From contig RMBW01000022.1 in the NCBI GenBank assembly GCA_004009845.1, forward strand, positions 186,001-250,000: a stretch of DNA of 64,000 nucleotides. The letters run 5' to 3'. Shown here in pieces: positions 8,606 through 20,591 of the stretch (positions are counted from its first letter, which is position 1; every line of letters begins with the position of its first letter). The notes beneath the pieces were generated by a model. It was given only the letters and a program-made list of their open reading frames with translations. It had not been told where the DNA came from and did no database searches. Position numbers and translations under genes: made by a program. The DNA comes from Davidsoniella eucalypti. Its lineage: Eukaryota; Ascomycota; Sordariomycetes; Microascales; Ceratocystidaceae.

Positions 8606-11600
8606 TCAAGACGCCTGCGTCTGGTAGTTCATCCACTCGCAGCGACATCCACCTGTGCCACCGTCAACTCCGCCCAAAGACAAGTCGGCACCACCTCTTG
8701 CATTAACCACTGCACTACCTGCGCTAATGTTGTTGGACAAGAACTGCGTGGTGCTAGTATCGACACTAGAATCACTAACGTTCCAAGCCCACACAACCTT
8801 CTTGTCCGCGTCTCCACCATGCGTGTCTAGTCGCACTGTTGCCGGCCACGGCATCGTGCCAGGTCTCGCCGTGTCCGCATCGTTGGTAGTAGCCGAGCTT
8901 AGAAGGGAAGATGTGTTACCAAGATTCGTCCACAAAGCAACTTTGACACGAGTCTGCGCCCATGTCACCAAGAAATCAGCATCGGTCAGAGGAGACCCGC
9001 CGTCGGTGTCGTTCTCATTGATCTCGCCACTGCTGGTGTCACTTGGTACTGTCAGAGACTGCACATAGAGTGTACGTCGGAAGTAGGCATAGAATCCGTA
9101 GTGCTCGGTGTCGAGGCCACGGTCAAATAGGCGAACTGGCTGCTGCCATAAGCGAGGAAATAAGCGGGCATTGGCTGCAGTACCATCCGAATTGCTTGCC
9201 GGCAATGGCAAGGTGATGTTGCGATTGGTGATCACAGTCCCAGAGTTCTCGCTGGTTCCTGCTAATGTGGCATTGTCAATCATGTCCAGCATACTAATGT
9301 AGAATGGCGTAGCTTCGCCAGATTTTTCATCTGATTGGACGTCATCTGTGAAGTTTCCCAAAAACTTCATCTCATCAATCGACGGAGGGTAAGGCGCAGG
9401 CGAGAATGTCGCGGTAGTGGACGAAGCAGTTGAAGTATCCCTACGCAATACCGTAGAGTTTTCCCACTCCGTCTTCCAAGACTCATCAGTGCCATTATCG
9501 TACTGAATGTTCAGGGTTACAGTTGGGTTGACTCCGCTAAACGGTAAAACAGCATTTTGTTCCTCCTTTGGCAAGCTACAGCTCCAGAGCGTAGAAGGCT
9601 CGGTGCAACCGTCGTAAGATAGAGAATTATCCGGTGCAATAATAGTCAGTACTCCCGTGGGCATTGGCGGGTAGTCGGTCAAATTGACCCAGATCGAGGT
9701 AATATCATGGTGCTTTTTGCGACCAAGAAGAACTCCTACAATCGTCGCACCAATTATGGCTAGCAAAAGTAAAAGGGCAAGCAGCAACCACATGCGCCGG
9801 CGCTGACGGCCTTCTCTTCCATTGCGGCCAAAGCAACCCTTGGAACTGAAACAGCCTCGTCCTCTCCACAAATTGCCAACTTTCCGGTGTGCTTTGTCCT
9901 CCTTTTCATGGCGTTTTCTCGTCTTCTCGACCTTCTTATCAACTTTCTTATGAGATGCAACCTCGTTCGAATAAGTGTTGCTGTTATTACCGCTATAGCT
10001 ACGATCAGCTGTAGTGTTAACAAAGAAGTTTCCACGGTCAGCGGTTGCATGAACATAGTTTGCACGACTGTCAGCAGAAGTCACGCGGACATATGCAGCT
10101 CGAGTAGAGTTTGGGACCTCGTGAACATAATGGCCCCGGCCGGAAGCTGGGCCATCGGTGGCAGGTGTCAAGGGGATCTCGGTCATGTTCATGCCACCAG
10201 CACGTGAGGCTATCTGGCCATCGAAGCCAGGAGATACTGGACCTGGTGATGGGGGGTGCTGAGTGACCTTGTGATGTCCAGGAGGGAACACTGCTTGGTA
10301 GCGAATAGTGTCTTGGCGATGAGGTGGAGAGTACGGTGGGGGCGCCTTTTCACCAATAGTGACTTCGGTGTGTTTTGCAACGATAGGATCGGCCTGAACC
10401 GAGACATCTAAGTCATTAGATTTGCTGTTGTTGTTGACCGTTATGTGGATACTTGGCGATGCATAATCCCTGGATGACATTGTGGCAGATGCGAGACCCG
10501 GAGACATCAGACGCTGTGATCTTCCAGAACTAGCGGTAGTCAGCGGTGGTGATCTGAGTTGTCTAACAGCAGCCGTTTGAGTGATAATATCGGAGCGAAA
10601 CTGAATTGCCTGAGTCTCTGTCTTCTTTTCGACTATGGTGTGTTGTTCCCACCAGTTATTGTTGGTGTTCGAGCTTTCCGAGGCAGTATTATTTTCGAAA
10701 GGGTTATTAGATGCCGAGTCTCCGGTCGCATGGGAGGAAGGCAGTCCGTTATATATGACAGGCACAACCGGTACTGCGTTGACACGAGACATCTGCACAG
10801 GGGCAGGAAGGGACGCTGGCACCGTCATTTTCTCAGGTATCGGACTTTCCGGCAGGTTATTCAACCATGTTGTTGCAGATTGAGGGCCATCAAAGGGATT
10901 TTGCAGTTTGGTTTGCACTTGGCTCAAGGGCGAGTGCAGCATTTCTTTGTTCGCAGTCATCTTTGTTCCCACAACGTGTGAGTGGGCCATCTTGGAAGAA
11001 ATCTGCGATGCTCTTTGTTTTCTTTGAAAATCGTCAAAGGGTGTCTGTGGCGAATCTACGCCATCCGAGTCATAGCGGGCAAAGATAGAAGCAGGATAAG
11101 AGGGGGAACCATCAGCTGGACTTTGAAAAAACGGGTTGTTACTTTGACTATGTGTAGACTGTCGAGTTGATGCCAAAGCTTGTTGTGACTGAGGATTATT
11201 AACCACTTCATCATTGGCGGGAGAAAAGGTGATAGAAATCGGAGTCTGCTCAAAAGGTGTATATGTATCCGGCGTATCGGGAGACCAAACAGACTTTTGC
11301 TGGGATGGAGGAATATACATGGCTGTTGGGTTTTGACTAGTCTGGTGGTTTTGTTGATATGTTGTTTGCGGAGGCAGTGATGGGACATGAATGATCGGGA
11401 ACTCAATCGGAGTGCCAACTACTGCCGTCTGAGGACTTATATCACGTTCGTGAAAATCTCCGGGTGACATAGCAATGCCAATTTCGATGCGCCCATTGAT
11501 ATCAGGCGAGACCTCTTGGCCAAGTGATCTTCTCTGCGCGTCCTCCCAGCTCTTATTCTTTTCTTCCTGGGCAGACGAACTCGCTAAAGCCCGCAAAGCA

Positions 11601-11965
11601 GCTGCATCAACGAATTTCCGACCCTGTGCACTTCTCAGAGTCGTCATGTCGGTGATCAATGTGATTCCGGCACGTTCATTCTGGTCCTTTTGTCTCTTGC
11701 TAGACTTCAATCTGCGAAGTCGGTCACCGACAGGTATCGAGATTCGGCGTGGCACCTGCTTGATAGGTGTTTCCACGTGATATGCATGTGGATCGGAATC
11801 CAGAAGGCTTGGAACCAACTGTACGTCGTCGTTTATTGGTGTGTACATTTCCTCGTCCTCCCAGTCTTCCCAGGAGTCGGTAGTGTTTGGTGACAGTGTG
11901 TAGGCATTCTGTGCCTGGACAGGCTGACGCCTGATAGGTTGCTCCATTGAAGAAATTGCGAGCAA
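8606..11965 (-). CDS. Large fungal single-pass membrane protein with glycosylated C-terminal domain
   Basis: One intron-free ORF of 1119 residues. Residues 1 to about 690 are disordered and Ser/Pro/Gln/Asn-rich. A basic stretch with cysteines (GRGCFSSKGCFGRNGREG) precedes one transmembrane helix at about 723-748 (WLLLALLLLLAIIGATIVGV). The C-terminal 370 residues contain many N-glycosylation sequons and a conserved-looking start (IWVNLTDYPPMPTGVLTI, CTEPSTLWSCSLPKEEQ). The arrangement predicts a cytosolic disordered tail and a wall- or lumen-facing domain. I recall Pezizomycotina homologues carrying the uninformative name 'glycoprotease family protein'; no protease motif is visible. Start: the first ATG gives MLAISSMEQPIRRQ; the second Met at residue 7 is an equally good start. 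Its function is unknown to me. Confidence 0.85.
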   Translation of the reverse strand: MLAISSMEQPIRRQPVQAQNAYTLSPNTTDSWEDWEDEEMYTPINDDVQLVPSLLDSDPHAYHVETPIKQVPRRISIPVGDRLRRLKSSKRQKDQNERAGITLITDMTTLRSAQGRKFVDAAALRALASSSAQEEKNKSWEDAQRRSLGQEVSPDINGRIEIGIAMSPGDFHERDISPQTAVVGTPIEFPIIHVPSLPPQTTYQQNHQTSQNPTAMYIPPSQQKSVWSPDTPDTYTPFEQTPISITFSPANDEVVNNPQSQQALASTRQSTHSQSNNPFFQSPADGSPSYPASIFARYDSDGVDSPQTPFDDFQRKQRASQISSKMAHSHVVGTKMTANKEMLHSPLSQVQTKLQNPFDGPQSATTWLNNLPESPIPEKMTVPASLPAPVQMSRVNAVPVVPVIYNGLPSSHATGDSASNNPFENNTASESSNTNNNWWEQHTIVEKKTETQAIQFRSDIITQTAAVRQLRSPPLTTASSGRSQRLMSPGLASATMSSRDYASPSIHITVNNNSKSNDLDVSVQADPIVAKHTEVTIGEKAPPPYSPPHRQDTIRYQAVFPPGHHKVTQHPPSPGPVSPGFDGQIASRAGGMNMTEIPLTPATDGPASGRGHYVHEVPNSTRAAYVRVTSADSRANYVHATADRGNFFVNTTADRSYSGNNSNTYSNEVASHKKVDKKVEKTRKRHEKEDKAHRKVGNLWRGRGCFSSKGCFGRNGREGRQRRRMWLLLALLLLLAIIGATIVGVLLGRKKHHDITSIWVNLTDYPPMPTGVLTIIAPDNSLSYDGCTEPSTLWSCSLPKEEQNAVLPFSGVNPTVTLNIQYDNGTDESWKTEWENSTVLRRDTSTASSTTATFSPAPYPPSIDEMKFLGNFTDDVQSDEKSGEATPFYISMLDMIDNATLAGTSENSGTVITNRNITLPLPASNSDGTAANARLFPRLWQQPVRLFDRGLDTEHYGFYAYFRRTLYVQSLTVPSDTSSGEINENDTDGGSPLTDADFLVTWAQTRVKVALWTNLGNTSSLLSSATTNDADTARPGTMPWPATVRLDTHGGDADKKVVWAWNVSDSSVDTSTTQFLSNNISAGSAVVNARGGADLSLGGVDGGTGGCRCEWMNYQTQAS

Positions 11966-13724
11966 GGACAGCCGCTGTTGCTATTATGATTTTGTGCTAA
12001 GGGGGATCGGGTCCGAGATGATGATTTCCTACTCGTCGTCAAAAAGGCAAACGCAGTCGTAAGGTCGATGATGGAGTAAAAGACACGATGCAAAGAATAA
12101 TTTTGAATGGGCAAAACGACGGTAATGAAAAACGAAAAGTGCAATAGATACTAAATGGCAGTTGCCAGATTTGATCATGAATTAAAAAAAAATGGAAAAA
12201 TGACAATGAGATACTGCCAGATATAGACAAGCAAAACGCCTAGAAATCAACAAGAAAGAGCGGACAAGATGCAAATACCAAGTCCAGCTCGGCTGGGTAC
12301 TTGAAAGGCTTCTAGTTAGATTGAAACAAAACGAAAATACAACGAAAAGAAAAAGACAAGATTATATTCACGGTCGAGTTCTTGTTTATGGCCATCCCAG
12401 CCAACCATTTCAGGACCTGTCCATCGTCACATCCAATATCCAGCCAACACGCATATGGAGCACAGCATGCATGATCTGTTGTGACCCAGAGCTAGGCAAG
12501 CAGGGCTTCCTCCAATAGGCTTCAAATGCAGCGCCAAAGACTTAGTCCTCTATCAAACAGAGCCAATCAGCTGTGTAGCCCAGAATGTCGTGATGCCTTG
12601 GCGGCTGCAGACCTTGTCTGAAGTAGGCGCCGTTGCTGCAAGTCTCTAGGCGCTTATTGGCTCTTAGCTGGTGTGGGGCAAACCTGGAAACGGTCTTGAT
12701 TGGCTGGGGTGTCACTCATTTGACTGTTTTGGTAAGGACTGGGTTGGGCAAGATTGGTTGGCGTCTATTGCTGTGTTACCGGTCTGGAATTTCTAACAAG
12801 GAACTTTAGGAATCACAGGCTTTGCTGTACAAAATAACATACGTACATGCAATGGGTTTTTTTCTTAGTAAATCCTGTGCATATTTTGTAATTTTTGTAT
12901 TTTTTTCTCTAGAGACTTCATCCACCATTGCTACTTACTCACATGCATGCTTTTTTTCTGGGTCAGACGCTAGTGGTGTTCGCTCGAACAGCTTGTTAGT
13001 CTACCATTCTCATTTATCAAAAACAGAGCCACGCCTCATGTCTTGATACAGGCAAGCCTTGAGCTTTGTAGTTCGAAAGTCTGTTGCCGCTGAAAACGTG
13101 TATCAGCCACACTGAAACTTACGCAACCTTTGATAGTTCTTCTGCCAGTGTTTGTGTATATTGTAGCTGTTCTATTGGCATGTCTCAAACTGCACCAGAA
13201 CAGTGGTATTACGGCCCCAGTTAAGGTCGAATTCCCTAAGTTTACATAAAGTCATCGCAAGCAATATTGAGATATCTCATGATTTTGGCAAACGCTAAAG
13301 GTATGTATGCATACATATAACTATCCCTACAGAGGCTCTAGAGCAAAGGTGGATACTCCCACAATACAAACAATAACAAAGCGATATTCAAGCATATACT
13401 ATCATATCCGTTTGTCACGCACTTGTTTCCACTCAGGATACAAATATATTATCCTAATCTTTAGTGTCCTTTTGCCACCAATATCGACACCATGCAAATT
13501 CCATTGTGGCAAGAACTGCTAGTCAATATACGTATGTAGGGATGTATTATAGTATCGTATATTTATATGTCACTTCTATATTTCCCTCGTAGGGATATCT
13601 TTAGTTCTATATTGGATGTGATATGGGACAGTTCGTACAAAAGTCACCCACTCCACTACCCTACTTTGTGATTAGATATCGACTGTTCGAGGGCTGATCT
13701 CGGCTGTGTTTTACCATCTACCTA
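11966..13724. other. Spacer: promoter region of the large membrane protein, then gene-free AT-rich DNA
   Basis: The first 350 bases form the upstream region of the minus-strand gene. The remainder to 13.7 kb has only short shadow frames and no recognisable domain. Confidence 0.45.
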
Positions 13725-13984
13725 GATCATCATGTCTACACAAAGCTAAACTAATTGCCGGACAATAGTTTAAATTTTCTCTCCTTTTCATACGCATGGT
13801 TTATCTGTGCTAAGGATGGCACACTATCCTCTAGCCTCAGGGAACTAATGTTATATACTCCACTCTGTTATTCACAACCAGTCTTGAATTGACTATTTTT
13901 AACGTCTACCCAAATCACTCACATTATTCGACGCTAGCAACCCTATAACAAAATTATCCGACTAGAAATAAAATAAAATAAATA
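13725..13984 (+). repeat. Degenerate partial copies of the dispersed repeat, with a (TAAAA)n-like tail
   Basis: A TTTTTAACGTCTACCCAAAT block near 13888-13908 and a weaker ACCATCTACCTAGATCATCA block near 13712-13732 both resemble the start of the intact copy that follows (TTTAACGTCTACCTGGATCA). The segment ends in an AAATAAAATAAAATAAA tract directly abutting the next copy. This looks like tandem or nested insertion of the same element, judged by eye. Confidence 0.4.
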
Positions 13985-14175
13985 TTTGACTTGACTTGAC
14001 TATATTTAACGTCTACCTGGATCACCAAGATTATACGACGCCGGGTTGGGTACCGGACAGATATCTAAAGTCCTCCGCTACACACTCAATAGATTTGTAT
14101 GTGCGGAACGGCGCACCGTTCACTAGCTCCGAAGAACTAGTGGTCCATGCCTCTACTAAGAGCAAAACGAAAAAA
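13985..14175 (+). repeat. Dispersed repeat, copy A (65 bases upstream of tRNA-Leu)
   Basis: The copy starts with a triple TTGAC/TTGACT tract and runs through TATATTTAACGTCTACCTGG to a GAAAAAA end. It aligns along its whole length with a segment at 37781-37996 in the same orientation, sharing for example the 20-base block CCGAAGAACTAGTGGTCCAT. It has no coding capacity of note and may be a SINE or the 3' end of a non-LTR retrotransposon. Confidence 0.75.
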
Positions 14176-14240
14176 TCCGCGTTTGCTTTTGTGACTTATA
14201 TACTTCGCTAAGCCCGCATTATCACATGAAATAACCAATT

Positions 14241-14339
14241 GGGAGTGTGGCCGAGTGGTTAAGGCGTTGTGTTTAGGTTATACTCTAGTAACTGGGACCG
14301 CAATGGGAAACCGCGCGAGTTCGAATCTCGTCGCTCTCA
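14241..14339 (+). tRNA. tRNA-Leu (anticodon UAG), with intron
   Basis: All arms can be paired: acceptor GGGAGTG with CGCTCTC, D arm GCC/GGC, anticodon stem TTGTG with CGCAA, a long variable arm (TGGGAAACCGC) typical of Leu, and T arm GCGAG TTCGAAT CTCGT. The anticodon TAG is at 14274-14276. A 20-nt intron (14278-14297) follows G37 and contains CTCTA, which can pair with the anticodon as in other tRNA-Leu(UAG) introns. Box A and box B are intact. A short T-run follows at 14346. Confidence 0.97.
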
Positions 14340-17300
14340 ACATATCTTTTTACTAACGTTGTCAGTTTTTTTCTTCAAAAATCGTAAAAAATACAAGGTC
14401 GGCGACCTTTGGTTGTGTGTCGTATATCAATGAGGTCGTGATACTGTCACCCATGGTAGGTTGTTGTAATAATCCGCAACTACATATACATGGGTATTTC
14501 ATTTTAGAAAGTCGGCATTTCCCATATTCTCCAAGCTTCAAAAGTGGTGTGTACAAACAACTACGGAAATATAAAGAAGGAAGAAAATAGAGATTGAATC
14601 TTATATTACCTCATGAACATTGAGATAGATAGGTCTGTATGGAAAAAAAACCATTGTGTCTAACTCGAGTTACTATAACTTTTGACTATTTTTATTGCCA
14701 TATGTGCTTCACGTGTCCATGGAATATAGACATATCCAATTAGGTATAGTAGCATGAAATTAAGTCTAGAAGATAATTTTTAGAATACGAAGGCAGAAAA
14801 AGCAAAGTGTTGATTTAGTCAGTTACTTAGTTTAGAACATGCGGCTCTTTTGTAGCTGGTGATGAGACATTAATGATCTACACTAATATTTTCTATCATA
14901 CATCAACGAACTCATATACAACCACGTGTATTCTATATACTTGGCCAGCACACAATTTCAGTACAATGGGTTAAGAATGCAATAATCTAACTTTGGGCCT
15001 TTTTCAGTAAAAACTTTGCATTTACAAGAATAATTCAACGCATCACTTTGTATTGTGTATTCTGCGCTAATGGCAATCATTATTTCCATTTCATTCTCGA
15101 TTTGTAATATACTGATGCATATCTGTATAGTTATTCCATATGATAGATTACATGACTTATCATATACGTAAAATGACGACACACCATGCAAAATTCATCG
15201 TGGGTTGGGGGCTTCGTCCAGGGTTCTACTGTTAGTTTTTATAGATGCGGAAGCATGTTATTGTGATTGTTTCGAGAATGGCTTTAATGCATTGTGTTAC
15301 TATCGACAACATGAAATGCATGAATTTAATATTGCATGCGCAATTACCGCTCATTGTAGAAGCTATCAAGGTTCAATATACATGTATAAGCTTTCCCACT
15401 TGGACTTTGGACTTTTTGTAATTATGTGCATGCAATACAAGGCGACATTGAATATTTCACTATTGTGCTGTAGTTGAACATAACTAAGGTAATAATGACA
15501 TGTTAGTCTGTCGATTCATCTATTTGAGATACATTTTGATATCAAAAAGACAGCTGATAAGACACACTGTTAGGGTTAACTTATAGAAAAAATTTCAAAT
15601 TTCAAATTTTTTCAATAAAGGACAGCTCAGCATAAAGCACAGACAAAATATGAAGGTAGAAAGAAGCAGAAAAAAGGAGACTAGGGCAGGGACTATATGA
15701 GCCAATAAAGTAGCATATGAGCTGTAAAGCCTAATCGCGCCCAATAAGTGGAGGAAGGAGCCAGTCGAATTTGCACTAGAGAACTAGAGTCAGGGGGGAC
15801 TTTAACGTTCAGTCTTTTGTCCTAGTTTCTGATTATTCGATCTTGTTTTTACGTTCCTAATTTGCTGACTAGCTTATTTCTTACTATGTGCTTGGAGCAT
15901 TGCATTGGAATGTTCTCTCGTTTGCTTTTGTGAGACTAATGGCGTAGGGGGAAATCATTGCTAAACTCAGTGGCAGGTAGATAGAGCTATAGTAGTCTGG
16001 ACCACAGCGCTTCACGCTAGAAAAAAGGCAGATATGTCGGGTAGCGGTGTAAATCGGGACTGCCTGCTTGGCACGCCCCAACACCGACCAGAAAAAGCGG
16101 TTGTGATATCGCGAGGTCACTCTGGAGCAAATAACTGCGTATACGAGAATAGAGAGAGAGAGGACGGAGATGACAAGAGGATAGATGCATAGGTGCAGAT
16201 TTCAGGACAGGGGCGAGGAAAGCCAGATAACCTTGAAATACAGTCTGTAATGTTAGACGTAGTTCATGGCTTCACAGGCGAAGCAAACACTAATTCTCAA
16301 CATGAAGGTATTACAGTACTGTTTGGTAGAACGCATGTTGCGAAGCTGCGGGACGACATACATGTAGTAATCGAATTTGGCTCATACATCTGCTGCGTCA
16401 GCGAGAAGCTTAGGACCGTACGCGAATGACAAAGTACCAGTGATCGGCGGACTGCTAGGGTATGCTGAAGTGCATATATCACGGGTATTGCTTTGTGCCC
16501 TGAGGATAAATGCAGCACAATGGAGATTAATGTTGTTGGCACTGGATAATATGCATAGCCAGCTAGGTGGACATTGCTGTGCTAATGGAAATGAGATTAA
16601 ATGAAAACAGGCGTTAGATAGTATTGATACATATATACATACAGATATGCCGTTCTTGCATGTTGGGCGGCAGCCAGGGGCAATGGTTTTTGGTCCCTGG
16701 TATAGTTGTACACTGTGTAATCTGAGTGCGTTAAACAAAAACAGAGAGATCATAGGTTGAGCCAAGCCAAACAAAGCCGAGAAGAGAGGGTTTGTTGGCT
16801 GTTGCTTTTGGGGCAAGCTGCCTAGTATCCGGATGGAACTGATGGTCTGGCGACTTGGCGACCTTGCCGTCCAGCTGCCAGTTGCTTCATATTAAATGCC
16901 TGCCCCTTTGCTTCCAGAACAAGACATTTCCTCTTCTCCTGCATCTATCTTTACCCAGAATAAGCTGTCGTTGAAGCTGTTTCCAGTATACCGATATCTG
17001 CCACATCACACAAACACATCACCAAAGCACTGCCGCCACCATTGCTGCCATTATTGGCTTTGTCCCGTTTACCCCTTGCGACTAGAGCCAAGTCTAAAGT
17101 CTACGATAAGCTCGAAAATCCGTGCATGAACTGGGCCTATATCCGCAAACGACAGAGACACTGTGAAAAAGAACGCGCAAAACAAAAAACAACAACAACA
17201 GATACAAACACAAACCGGCCGATATTTGACTAAGGCGCAATCTACCTTGAAATATAACTTAAAGCATCGAATGCCACCGACAGCTTTCATATTATTTACA

Positions 17301-18195
17301 GACATCTATCTATCTCAAGACTGCACGCCTATTACTTAGCAAACATACGGTAAGCCTATTATTTCCCATTCCATCAACTTCACCGCACAAACAAGAGAAC
17401 TATACATTTTGCCCCAATTCGAGCGCTGCAAATAGCCGCGGTGTGATTGGCTATATAGTCAACGTCCAATACGTGATTGCAAGATGCAATTCACATTGAG
17501 ATGTCACCAACAAACAACAATGGTAGATAGCAACAACACATTCGTACGTATCTGATAGCACTGGATCCTGCGCAGCCAAGTAACTATTGCAACTTGCACT
17601 AGTGACCGCCGGAGTTTGACTGTACCCACCCCTTTTGCAAGGCATTGTTACAGTGTGAGGAGCTATGCATAGCTACCAGGCCAAACCATCAATGCTGTTT
17701 TTTGTCTTCGTGTCGACAAGCTTGCTCGTTTGCTTGACTCTTATTTCTTGTGTTCTGGTCTCCCTTGGGACTCAAGACTGAAGATGAGCCTGTTTTACTC
17801 GGTCGGGTCGCATGCGGAAGCTCTAGACTATATGGAAGGGCGGGAGAACAACAGGTTGGTCACCAAGAATACCAAAGACACCCAGACCGGCGAGTGCTGG
17901 TATCGCCCTGTCATCTCATCGCATCCCACCCGTCACGTTTACTTCCTCAGGGGTCCCCTACCGCGCTGTCCGCGCTTGATGTATTAGCACACTACAACTA
18001 TGTATGGACTAGCCATATCAGCATATGGATCGTCCTGCGGCCACGCCAAAGCACCACTACAGGCTCTCTAAATAAGATATAATAGACGAGAACTGTAGCA
18101 GTATATAATACTATGTCTTAGTACATAAAGCAAGAGATCATAGTGCTCATTTCCAGTTTTTTCTTTTGCTATCATACAGGCCAGGCCACGAGCCA
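14340..18195. other. AT-rich spacer without recognised gene
   Basis: 3.9 kb in which reading frames are short and unrelated to any family I know. Near 15585-15612 there is an almost palindromic A/T tract (AAATTTCAAATTTCAAATTT core). From about 17 kb composition rises toward the MNN10 leader. Confidence 0.45.
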
Positions 18196-18841
18196 ATCAC
18201 GACACAGACCCGACGACCCACTTCTTCTGGCTGCCCATCAATCAAAGACGTAAAGTAGCCTCAACGACCAGCTTCGATTCCAGGAGAGACCGCTCGACCT
18301 TCTTTCTAGCTTGTACAGAAAATCTCTGATTGCTCTGCTGTCACCGCCGAGTTTGTCTACTGCGCTGTCGATAGTTTTAGAAGCCCTCGATCTTCAATCT
18401 TCAATCTCCGTACCGACCATCCGTGAATCAACGATCGCATCCGCTCTTTGCCTCTATACAGAGTAACTCGCCTCAACCGCCCCCTTCACCACCCGGACCA
18501 ACCTGCGCCATATCGAGCCCGTTGTCTATCCTCGCGTTTCCTGCTGAATCTCCCTCGCGAGAGTCTTGTACGGTCTGCCTACCGCACCGCCAGTCCCCCA
18601 ATAAAAGCCCGTCAGCTAGGTGGCCCGTCAGCGCCATCTAGTAGCCGGCCCGCATCCGACAATCTGGCGTCGTCCTCCGCGTCCTCCTCGTCCTTTGCCG
18701 ACCGCCCGGCACAGACTCACTCTAGAAGGCGGTCCTCAGTCGGGCAGGCCTCTGCACCAGCTGGCCGGAACAACCGTACGCCACACCAGTTGCAGGTTGA
18801 CCATCGGTTTTCCGGCACATCTACGCTCTCACCCATTCCAG
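18196..18841 (+). other. Probable ATG-free leader exon of MNN10
   Basis: From about 18.3 kb to 18841 the plus strand is GC-rich and I find no ATG in any frame. It ends at a textbook donor (CCAG|GTAAGT). The matching acceptor with branch site lies at 20574, just before the MNN10 start. The transcription start is not defined; 18196 is approximate. Confidence 0.5.
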
Positions 18842-20574
18842 GTAAGTCTCAGCGTGCCCTGCCATTGGAGCCAAGGCAGCCGTAATCATGGCTGTGGAGG
18901 TTTCATGAGCATCTCTCTGCCCATCTCCGTCGTCTGCTGTGCTATTTAGGTCGCTTACTGCGCTGTCAAGCACATGCGTCTTGCACTTGTATATTTTTGA
19001 TTTTTTTCCCTCCTGCTTCTATTTCAAACATGCACAGCTGTGCGCTCAATTTTAGTCTCGCTAGTGCTCTAGACTACAGTGCAAATTGAGCCTGGCCCCC
19101 CTCCAAAATAATAGGCTTTGTTGCCCGCCACCCCTGCTACAGGCCAATCTCGCACGCACGCACAGAAGGTTGGCTTGGCAGTAGCAGGTCCTAGCTGCAG
19201 CAGTGCCAAAAATCGAAATTCGCATTAGTTGTAGTTTAGGATTAGTGTACTAGACTTGGGACTTGAGCTGCGTATGCTGGCTGCTGTTGAAGCTTATGCG
19301 CGTGCGTTTCAATAGTAGCCATTTGCTTGCACTCGGTGTTTTGGTGTTTCGTTGATACTATTCTTGACTTGCTATTATCGTTCTTATTTTTGCTTACTTG
19401 CTTGATTGCTTTGCTTTGCTCTACATCGTCCTTCCCTCTTTCCATGCGCCAGCTGGCCTCATCAAACAGACCGCAAGCACATGTCACCAGCCTTTTGGGG
19501 CATTTTGTTGGCTTCTTTTTTTCCTTCTTTTTTTTTTTTCCCTCTCAATCAATTCCTTCTTCCCTTTCCTCCCCTCACCACCCAATCATTGATCGGCAGA
19601 AACACACACTACATTCATAGCATTCTTCTCTAGCAAAAGAAGACCCTGTCATCTGCGCCTTCCATCTTTACTGTCCATCTGTCTATCAAACCCAGCCGGC
19701 TACCAACCATCTAACCCACTTAAATCCAAACCCGAACCCATCTTGCTCCTCTCAATAAAAATCCCGCTGTTGTGTGAACAGAACACCTTTCCAATTGCAT
19801 CAATCAATCCATCAATTATCCACCTAGCCAGCTCTAGATCTGCTCGGCATAGCTACCCCCATTGTATAGTCATTGTATTGCACTAGACAGCGCGCCTACA
19901 CTCTGCTATCATAGACGTTCTCATCCCGCGTCAGCCACAAAACGCCAAGCAGCCCACCCTCGTAATAGCCTGCCTGTGCTCTACTGAGTCTGATGGCTGC
20001 TTACTGCATAACCTGCACATACGCCCTCAGCTTCGCATACAATTCGTCTCCCGGGCTCGATCTCGTCTAGATAGCGATTGAATTGTGTACTGCTTGAAGT
20101 GATATTGTGACAAGCCACCACCATAACAACACCACCTCAACCGCTACCACTACTACCATTACGACTTGTGCTGCTACTGCTACAGCTGACGCTATCTTCG
20201 CCGTTGCCAGTCTGGCTGTCTGAAGGAGAGAGCTCTCGTATTCAGTCAGCTAAGCTAAGGCTGGCTTGTTCAATTGTGGTTTAGCGACGCATCGCATCAC
20301 GAGTCAGAGAGAAGAGAAGACGCCAGCACCACCATCTTTCCCATCTATTTATTTTTTTCCCGTTTGCGATGAAGCTGCTTCTTTATGCCCTTGAACACAA
20401 CATACATTGATAAATGCACACACTCATCCCCACACTCGCTTGATACACCTTCGTTTTCTACCAGCACAGCAGATCTGCATTTGCATATAATCCGTTTTCA
20501 CAAGGGCCATATTTTCTTCTGATTTCCCCGAGAAAACTTCATTAACTAACACGCATTCTTTCTTTCACCAAAAG
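18842..20574 (+). other. Probable leader intron of MNN10, about 1.7 kb
   Basis: The donor is GTAAGT at 18842. The 3' side shows TTAACTAAC, a pyrimidine stretch and CCAAAAG ending at 20574. If this is one intron it is far longer than the 50-350 nt introns in the other genes here; it may instead be divided by further leader exons. It is full of ATGs that splicing would remove. Confidence 0.5.
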
Positions 20575-20591
20575 GCACTCCTGTCGCCGGC

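Noticed and set aside
15585..15612. Near-palindromic AAATTT tract.
   Set aside because: Simple A/T sequence of this kind is expected in AT-rich spacer; no further signal around it.
18448..18885. 145-codon frame in the MNN10 leader that is in frame with MNN10 through the putative splice.
   Set aside because: As a gene on its own it has no ATG at all, so it is treated as leader; the extension idea is kept only as a remark.
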